Origin: Cladobotryum mycophilum
Taxonomy: Eukaryota; Ascomycota; Sordariomycetes; Hypocreales; Hypocreaceae
Direction: 5' to 3'
NCBI GenBank assembly: GCA_036429605.1
Contig: CM071590.1
Coordinates: 3,720,001-3,784,000, forward strand
DNA: 64,000 nt
In this document: piece after piece, positions 57,501-64,000 of the stretch
How positions within the stretch are numbered: the stretch's first letter is position 1
How the letters are laid out: each line of letters starts with the position of its first letter
The notes under the pieces: model-generated
Told to the model about the DNA's origin: nothing
Seen by the model: the letters and a program-made list of their open reading frames with translations, nothing else
Database searches by the model: none
Translations under genes and position numbers: made by a program

Positions 57501-59000
57501 GAAGAAAGTTGGACAGAAACAAACAAAACGAAGCAAAAGGACAATCGAGAAGGGGGGAGGACATCCACAATAAGTTCCCTGCTTCATTGACCGATTTGAT
57601 TGTTGACGTACGTACGGGTTTCTATAATAAGATCATTTATGGTTTCAGACACTTTATTTTTATTTTCTTCTTCTCTATCGACAATACTAGATATGACAAC
57701 CAGGCGGATGGTATGTGCCAAGGCCATTCTTTCTCGAGATTAAATGCCAGTGCACTGCAGCAAATCTTGAAATGGTGCTGTAAAAGATGTGGCTACACCA
57801 CCTTTAATAGAGGTCATATGGGCGTTTTAGTTTCTCACCACCAGCATAACCTATAGTACCATCTAGACACAGTATATATTGCTAGAGTTGTCAGAAAAAC
57901 GAACCCTCACTGTCTGACTGTGCATACCTCCTGATGCTGCTTCATCAACGGTTTGATGATGATGCTCCCCTTAACAGAAAAAGAAACCACCCGGCTCGTT
58001 TCTTCACCGGACGACAAACCCCAAAATCGTATTAAACCCGCGGGAATCCTTCCCACCTCTTAGATCTACTACAAACCAAAAGGTACTCTCTTTCCTATTT
58101 CGACCCATTGAAACACCAAATGCGTGAACCTTTGTGGCGGAAAAAATCATCCCCAAACCAATGCAAAGGCGAATGTTGCGCCGCTGACGACTGCCCGACT
58201 TATTCCCCCAACCCCCGTGGACCCCAGATCTTGTTTGAAACGTACCTAATGCAATCGTCCCCCCCTTCAACGGCTCGCTTCCTGGGGGTTTTGGTTTTTT
58301 ACTTTCTACGTGCATATTTCGATCCCCTTCCCGGAGATCTCTTAGCCATCACCTACATGCTGCAGAGAATTGGGGGTCTACATATGTGAATGAGTTCTTT
58401 ATTTATTTTTTAAGCGCTGGTGATGAGATTCTCACGTGGCGTGTCCTTTCGAGCTCCGTAGACGAATCGTTTCCATCTGCATGTTGCACCAAACGCGCGC
58501 GGTATTTGAGCACATTTAACGGGGGACGAATGGCACAAGTTGATTGGTTGGCAATACTATAAAGGGCTGCTTATATCACTGTGCCGAAGAAGCTCTCATT
58601 TCCAATCAAGGCATGACATCACATATCCTGGCTAATCTGGTGTTTAATTCATTCTCCAATCTCTCTTCTTTCATTTCTTTTAGACCCAGCGAGATGCAGT
58701 TCGAGGGCTGGTACTCCTTAACCCGTGACATTTACAGTAGACCTCCCATGTGACCCTCATCGTGACCCCATTATCATCCGCTTTCTCCAAAACCAAACTC
58801 CAACAGTATACTGACATGCATTATTGTCCACCCGCCCCGGCCCAAGATTCTAATATTCAGCCTAGGTGCCACGCTCTCTGCCAAGCACCAAGCCATCTGA
58901 TATAGTCTTCCCCAGTTGTCCACCGCCACACCTTCTGACCAACCTGTTTTTGGTAGGGTGTTTGTCATGTGCAAGTTTTTTCTTCTGTTTGTTTCGTTGA
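54540..59000. other. Gene-free spacer (4.5 kb) with low-complexity tracts
   Basis: The first part is the upstream region of the Kelch gene. A pyrimidine/purine-biased zone covers about 55,280-55,540, a triplet run lies at about 55,650-55,672, and a GT run at about 57,121-57,141. I recognise no protein family in any of the frames. A reverse CCAAT word (ATTGG, 58543-58547) and TATAAA (58558-58563) sit close together with no gene model behind them. Confidence 0.5.
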
Positions 59001-61216
59001 TCAAAGGGCTGTCGAAGCAAATGCCTCAGCCGGCAGTTGTGCCTATGAAAACTAATTAGCTAATGATGCGAAAATCATCATTGATATTACATGGCAGCAC
59101 ATACCTTCTTTTGATTGAAAATGACGAGGGCTTTTTGGAAGTCCCATTCAACCTGGGACAAACACATCTCCGAATACTGTGGTACCATGCCTGTTTGATT
59201 TGAGAGCTCCGCAATCATTGCTTGATGCTGATCTGTTGGGGCGGAAGGCTGTGCTGGCCCCACGAAGACATTCGGAAGAGGGCTGTAAGCACGTAGAGAC
59301 AACATATCGCTGACTACTCGAATAGGTCCCTGTCCTGGTCGGCCTGGTCCAAGAATAAAGGTACGAGAGAAACTTCGCTTTCCTGTTGTTCCCGATTTCT
59401 TATCGTACTCCTCAAACTCGCCATGTACAGCAAGAATCAAACCATCCACACCCAGCCCATTTTGACCCGTGGGGTCAACAAGGCCAGGCAATGGGTGGCA
59501 GTCCATAATGTACTTGCTCAAATCTTCTTTGATGTTGGGATGCTTTGTCATCGGAAGTTCCTTCCAAAGGTCGTGGATGATGTTTGCACCCTTGAAAAGT
59601 CGCTGCGTCCTGGCGTTTTGATGGTTGATCTTGACCAAGTTTCGAGAGTACTTGAGATATGCCGCCCATGGAAGTGGGGGAGGTGCGTTGGGATCCCTGA
59701 CAGATACCGCATCCACGGCAAGAGAAAACTGGCTGCCTTCGTCATACAGCTTAGAAATAAGAGCTTGTCGATCGGCGTCGTAGGTTGTAAAGAACTCCAG
59801 TAAGAATTGTTCGCCGATACCATTGACATCGCGGAAATCGGGGCCACTTTGGGGAATCGCTTTTGGCTGGGATGCCGCTATTCTTTCGGCAATCTGCTGT
59901 GCAGTTCGCAACTCGACTCCATTGATGACACGAAGTTTGGGGAACCACTCTAGAAGAGAGGCTTGAAAGGTGGGATCGGTTGTCTCGATGGGGTTCCCAG
60001 TTGTGTAGATGGTGTCAAGTTCCCTGAATTTCCCCTTCCAACGCTGCATGCCCTGCATGTTGATGATCTGGTTGCCGCTCATATCAAGGTTCTTCAGCTG
60101 TGGGAAAGTTGTTGCTACCGCCTCAACTTGAATGACATCGTCGATGCTGTTGTTGGCAAGGCTAACACTTTCAATGGCTTCTCGTTTCGCCTGTGCAGTT
60201 TTGAACAGTCCATCGCATATAGCCATGAGACCCTTGAATGTTTTGAGAGCTCTCTCTCGGTTCTCAAACATACCGAGAGAAACAAGCTCAGGATCAGTAG
60301 CAAGGGCATCTAGTTTCAACAACTTGTTGCCGCCAATGTATCGTTGGCCTAATATGGATTGGAGCTTGGTTCGCAATTCTTGGGTCTCAGTGGACTCTGT
60401 AGCTTTGCTTGGTGTTTCAAGATCATCGTTTGACTCGACAATCTCAAGCTCAACGCCAGCGAATAAGAAGGTGTTAATTTTTATTAATTCCTCCGCATCC
60501 TCCTTGCTCGCTCCAATGAATACGTAATCCCCAGCTTTGTGTGACTATGTCCTGTTAGCAGGTAATAAAGGATGTTTTTAACCTTGGGCGCCGGGGTAAA
60601 ATGAATCTGGATCAGAAAACCTCTCCCAGCAATTCATGTCTTCTAGTCGACTTAACGAACAAATGAGACGTCGGTTGAAGTTGGCACCCTGCTTTCTCGT
60701 CAATGAATAACTTACCTTTTTTATCGTGACTTGTCGTTTTCGTCCTGAATTAACGCCAGAAGCCTTCCGCTCCAGGAAGCTTAGTAAATCGCCAAGCCCG
60801 CCATCCGAGTTATTTGCAGCCTTGCTCTGCCTTAAACCACGAACCCTCAGCCACGTCAAACCGGCAGTATTGGGGCCCCGCGGTCTGCCTCCCCTTCCCG
60901 CCGTAGGTTTTGAGATTCGAGAGGCCAGGTTGGAGGCGTCACCATTGCTCAGATGCTTCAGAACAGTCTGTGCAGCCCTGGAAACTCCCCTGTTGGTGTG
61001 TGCGGATGATCTTGTCGCAGGCCTTCCTCTTGTACCACCCGCCTCTGTGGGCGTAGGCCTGCTTCGCTTGGCTGCGCCATCCATATCAAGATCACCATCA
61101 AGATCTGTTCTCGTGCCTGCCCTCTTCTTCTGAATACCTCCTCTGGTACTCGCTCTAGCGCCAAGCGCTGATCCTCTCGACTGAGAAGACTGTGCACGAG
61201 GGCCTCGAGGAGCCAT
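59001..61216 (-). CDS. mex67: mRNA export factor Mex67 (TAP/NXF1 family), three exons
   Basis: Exons 60716-61216, 59105-60544 and 59001-59042 total 1,983 bases, 660 residues, all phases 0. The order of parts is that of Mex67: basic, Gly/Arg-rich N-terminus; an RNA-binding region (about 165-230); leucine-rich repeats with LKNLDMSGNQIINMQGM and FPKLRVINGVEL; an NTF2-like domain (about 400-560) starting at EQFLLEFFTTYDADRQ; and a UBA/TAP-C domain at the end, with MVPQYSEMCLSQVEWDFQKAL then NQKKAQLPAEAF. Family knowledge: with Mtr2 it carries mRNA through nuclear pores. The last exon encodes only 13 residues plus stop but completes the UBA helix. The first intron is 171 bases, long for this window. 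The start is the Met of MAPRGPRAQ. Confidence 0.95.
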
Positions 61217-62337
61217 ACCGACGGTTTGGTTGGTGGAAGTTGTTTGTAGAATTTGTGGGTGGGTTTGTATGATGGGAACAAGCAAGTGGTCAAGTCCCAG
61301 TTGTTTGGTCGTCGGAGCAGACGGCTGGATGTCGAGCAACTCCTCGGATGCGTGGTTTTTGTTTGTTTGTTTGTTTGTTTGGTTGTTTGAAGTTGTTGTT
61401 TTTTAGTGGTAGAGGTGTATGTCGCTCGATCCGATGGCTCTGCAAGGCACAGTGGTGAATGTAGAGGTTGGTCAAGAGAGCTTGGCTGAGGCAAAGTCTG
61501 CCGTTTTATGTGGAATTCCGTCGCGAGGCAGCCTATGTCCTAGAAAAACCGTGGAGACAAAGACTGGAAAGAAGTGTAAGCTTGTTGGGAGGCCTTGTGA
61601 AGACCGGTCCGCAGCGTTCAAGAATCGATGCGAGCTGACGCTGTCTTTATGGAAGTTTGAAAAAGAAGAAACAAAGCGTAGCAGCCTCGCGCATCATTTG
61701 CGGGTTGATGTTTGACTTGGGCCCCACTTTCGAAGTGTTGGCTCTTCTTCCCAGTTGTGAGCCTTGTTCAGTACTAGTTGAGCCGCTAAAGTCAACAGAG
61801 CCACAGGCTGCCAGTGCTTCTCGCTAGGCATGCAATATTGCCTAAAAACGCCTAGGTAGCAATAGTAGACTGACTCAAGGGTAGGACAATTGAAGAACAC
61901 CCGAAAAGCACGACCCAGTGAACTGTGCTTCTAACAAAGGATCTTATTGCTAAAAGTCTTCAATGCAAATAATTCTCCCATTGTTCAAAGGCAATCTGCA
62001 TCATATCTAACAACTAGCCGCTTATTTTTAGGTGGCCATAGCTCTATTCTGAAGATTATATTTTCCGCCACCACTATATCAGATTGGTCACGTGATGTGG
62101 TACCTCTTTCGCGTCAGGGATGCTTCAGTCAGTTGGATGGAACATTCGCGCATCGTGTTGGGAGGCCTTGATCCTCACGTTGTGTGTGGGCTCTTAATTT
62201 GATGCCCTTCTGTGTTTTAATTACTTCCTTCCCGAGTATATGCTTGATTCTCCTTCACATATCTGACGAGTTTCAAAAAGAAATGATTTTGCGGACACCG
62301 CACCTGCTGGACCAGTCACGCATGTCTTTCTGTCACT
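61217..62337. promoter_or_regulatory. Divergent intergenic region, mex67 / mph1
   Basis: Both flanking genes are transcribed outward from this 1.1 kb. A GTTT repeat at about 61357-61390 lies about 150 bases upstream of the mex67 ATG. No TATA box or gene is evident; a 98-codon frame at 61419-61715 has no recognised motif. Confidence 0.5.
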
Positions 62338-64000
62338 ATGGATCTTGATGAATTTGATGATGACATTGCTGATGAGGATATCCTAACGGCATTCGATCAA
62401 GTGTCATCATCTAATGGAGCAAAACCCGCATCCACAGCCCCTTCAAGCGGTGCAACTCGAAATTCGCAAACGCTTGAACAGCAACAAAGACTAGCAAGGG
62501 AACTTGAAGATCTTCCGTCTGATGCCTTTTCTTCACCAGAACCTGAGCCTGTCCAAGGCCTCTTGTCAAAGACATCAAGGCCTACTGGACCAAGTGTTCG
62601 TACGGGGCTAAACCGTACAGACTCTGGAAGCTTTCGCCAAACTACGTTATGGGGCGGAGAGGTCAACCTCGATGTCATTCGCCCCTCTCAACTTACCAAT
62701 GGAAGAGTCTACCGTGCGGATCTTCCGCCTGAAGAGCCTACTCAACATGTAATCGATAAAGAGGCCATGAAAACCTGGGTCTATCCTACAAACCTGGGAG
62801 CTATTCGAGACTACCAGTTCAGTATTGTCAAAAACAGCCTATTCAACAATACCCTAGTAGCTCTTCCTACGGGTCTGGGTAAAACTTTCATTGCGGCGAC
62901 TGTGATGCTGAATTTCTATCGCTGGACAAAAACTGCCAAAATTATCTTCGTCGCCCCTACAAAACCCTTGGTGTCACAGCAGATTGATGCTTGTTACCAC
63001 ATTGCTGGCATACCGCGATCGGAAACGACACTTCTTACAGGAGATATTGCACCAGTCTTGCGAGTTGATGAATGGGGGAAGAGGCGAGTTTTCTTCATGA
63101 CTCCACAGACTCTCCTCAATGACCTCTCACATGGTTATGCTGATCCAAAAAGCATTGCACTCATGGTGATTGATGAGGCACATCGTGCAACTGGCGAATA
63201 CGCATATGCCAAAGCTACAAAACTTATACGCCGGTTTTCAAAAAGCTTCCGAGTTTTGGCTCTGACAGCAACTCCGGGATCCAAGGTTGAGACGGTTCAG
63301 GAGGTCATTGACAATCTTGGAATCTCACATTGTGAAATCCGAACTGAAGAGTCTATTGACATTCGACAATACGTCCACGACAGAAACATTGATCAAGTTG
63401 TTTTGGATCCCTCAGATGAAATAAATCTTGTCAGTAAGCTCTTCACCGAAGCTCTCAAACCCTTGACGGAAAAACTCAGCTCTCAGAATATCTGGTACGG
63501 CCGAAAGCCAATGGCGCTGACTACATTTGGCCTGATACAGGCTCAAAAAGAATGGTTCGCTACTCGAGGTCAACATGCAAACCAGGGAGTGCAGTTCATG
63601 ATGAGAGCAATCTTCAGCGTCCTCACGAGTCTTGCTCATTCAATCAAACTACTACAGTTTCATGGAATCAAACCCTTCTACGACAATATGGTTGACTTCC
63701 GTAGTGAACAGGAAGGAAAGGGAGAAAAGGGGTCCAAGTATAAGCGGCAAATCATCGAGAGCTCCAGCTTCCAGGAAATGATGGATAAGATTTCTGGGTG
63801 GTTCAAGACCGACGGTTTTGTGGGCCACCCAAAATTGACTGCGTTGGCTGACTGCGTCCTTAACCACTTTATGGACGCCGGAGAAACAACACGTGTGATT
63901 GTGTTTAGCGAATATCGAGATTCTGCCGAGGAAATCGTGCGCATGTTTAACACCCACCGACCGCTCATCAAATCTACCGTCTTTGTTGGGCAAGCGGATG
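62338..64000 (+). CDS. mph1: Mph1/FANCM-type DEAH DNA helicase, 5' part, runs off the window
   Basis: Open from ATG 62338 to the right edge: 554 codons plus one base, no stop. The N-terminus is acidic (MDLDEFDDDIADEDILTAFD). The helicase core begins with IRDYQFSIVKNSL and Walker A ALPTGLGKTFIAA (about residue 175), then VAPTKPLVSQQ, MTPQTLLNDL, DEAH box VIDEAHRA (about residue 278) and LALTATPGS (about 308). The Mph1-specific insert follows, and the segment ends in the second RecA domain at VIVFSEYRDSAEEIV. Family knowledge: Mph1/FANCM unwinds D-loops and remodels stalled forks, favouring non-crossover repair. No intron is needed in the visible part. The C-terminus is missing only because of the window edge. 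Confidence 0.95.
   Translation, partial: MDLDEFDDDIADEDILTAFDQVSSSNGAKPASTAPSSGATRNSQTLEQQQRLARELEDLPSDAFSSPEPEPVQGLLSKTSRPTGPSVRTGLNRTDSGSFRQTTLWGGEVNLDVIRPSQLTNGRVYRADLPPEEPTQHVIDKEAMKTWVYPTNLGAIRDYQFSIVKNSLFNNTLVALPTGLGKTFIAATVMLNFYRWTKTAKIIFVAPTKPLVSQQIDACYHIAGIPRSETTLLTGDIAPVLRVDEWGKRRVFFMTPQTLLNDLSHGYADPKSIALMVIDEAHRATGEYAYAKATKLIRRFSKSFRVLALTATPGSKVETVQEVIDNLGISHCEIRTEESIDIRQYVHDRNIDQVVLDPSDEINLVSKLFTEALKPLTEKLSSQNIWYGRKPMALTTFGLIQAQKEWFATRGQHANQGVQFMMRAIFSVLTSLAHSIKLLQFHGIKPFYDNMVDFRSEQEGKGEKGSKYKRQIIESSSFQEMMDKISGWFKTDGFVGHPKLTALADCVLNHFMDAGETTRVIVFSEYRDSAEEIVRMFNTHRPLIKSTVFVGQAD

Noticed and set aside
60578..60715. Extension of mex67 exon 1 through the intron
   Set aside because: The donor GTAAGT at 60715 and acceptor TAG at 60545 join conserved text in phase; the read-through text is not family-like.
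1..64000. CRISPR arrays, insertion sequences, ribosome binding sites or rho-type terminators
   Set aside because: The window is eukaryotic; the repeats seen are microsatellites and homopolymers without spacer structure.

Overview
The window is nuclear DNA of a filamentous ascomycete (Pezizomycotina), most likely a sordariomycete and probably Hypocreales. The sequence shows short introns of about 55-170 bases with GTNNGT donors and CTNAC-like branch points, single genes separated by long microsatellite-rich intergenic DNA, and fungal-type families (HET, HeLo, NUC-1-type bHLH, fungal Zn2Cys6). The taxonomic placement is inference. I found no bacterial operons, CRISPR array, rRNA or convincing tRNA.

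Layout. 1-17 kb is gene-poor: a TauD/TfdA-like dioxygenase (3.2-4.8 kb, minus) and a Zn2Cys6 regulator (8.3-11.0 kb, minus) sit among low-complexity spacers. 17-31.5 kb holds a divergent kinase-like gene, a SWIM zinc-finger protein, the spliceosomal p14/SF3B6 protein, a HET-domain protein and a LAMMER kinase. 33-40 kb holds an MBD4-like DNA glycosylase, the ER cargo receptor Erv29/SURF4 and a HeLo-domain protein fused to a degenerate kinase. 41-54.5 kb holds Cdc14 phosphatase, the KEOPS subunit Pcc1, a NUC-1/Pho4-type bHLH factor and a Kelch-type single-pass membrane protein. 59-64 kb holds the mRNA exporter Mex67, divergent from the 5' part of the Mph1/FANCM helicase, which runs off the right edge.

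Most genes are unrelated housekeeping functions (splicing, mRNA export, tRNA modification, mitotic exit, ER export, DNA repair, phosphate control). Two belong to fungal allorecognition or cell-death families: the HET protein and the HeLo-pseudokinase.

The clearest structural oddity is a set of one-base frame breaks, nearly all one base short. Four of the five strongest lie in homopolymer runs, and two are 23 bases apart inside the otherwise intact cdc14. Adding one base to each run restores a full-length frame. This looks like homopolymer under-calling in the assembly rather than gene death, although true mutations are not excluded. The most interesting biology is the HeLo-pseudokinase, whose architecture parallels animal MLKL.
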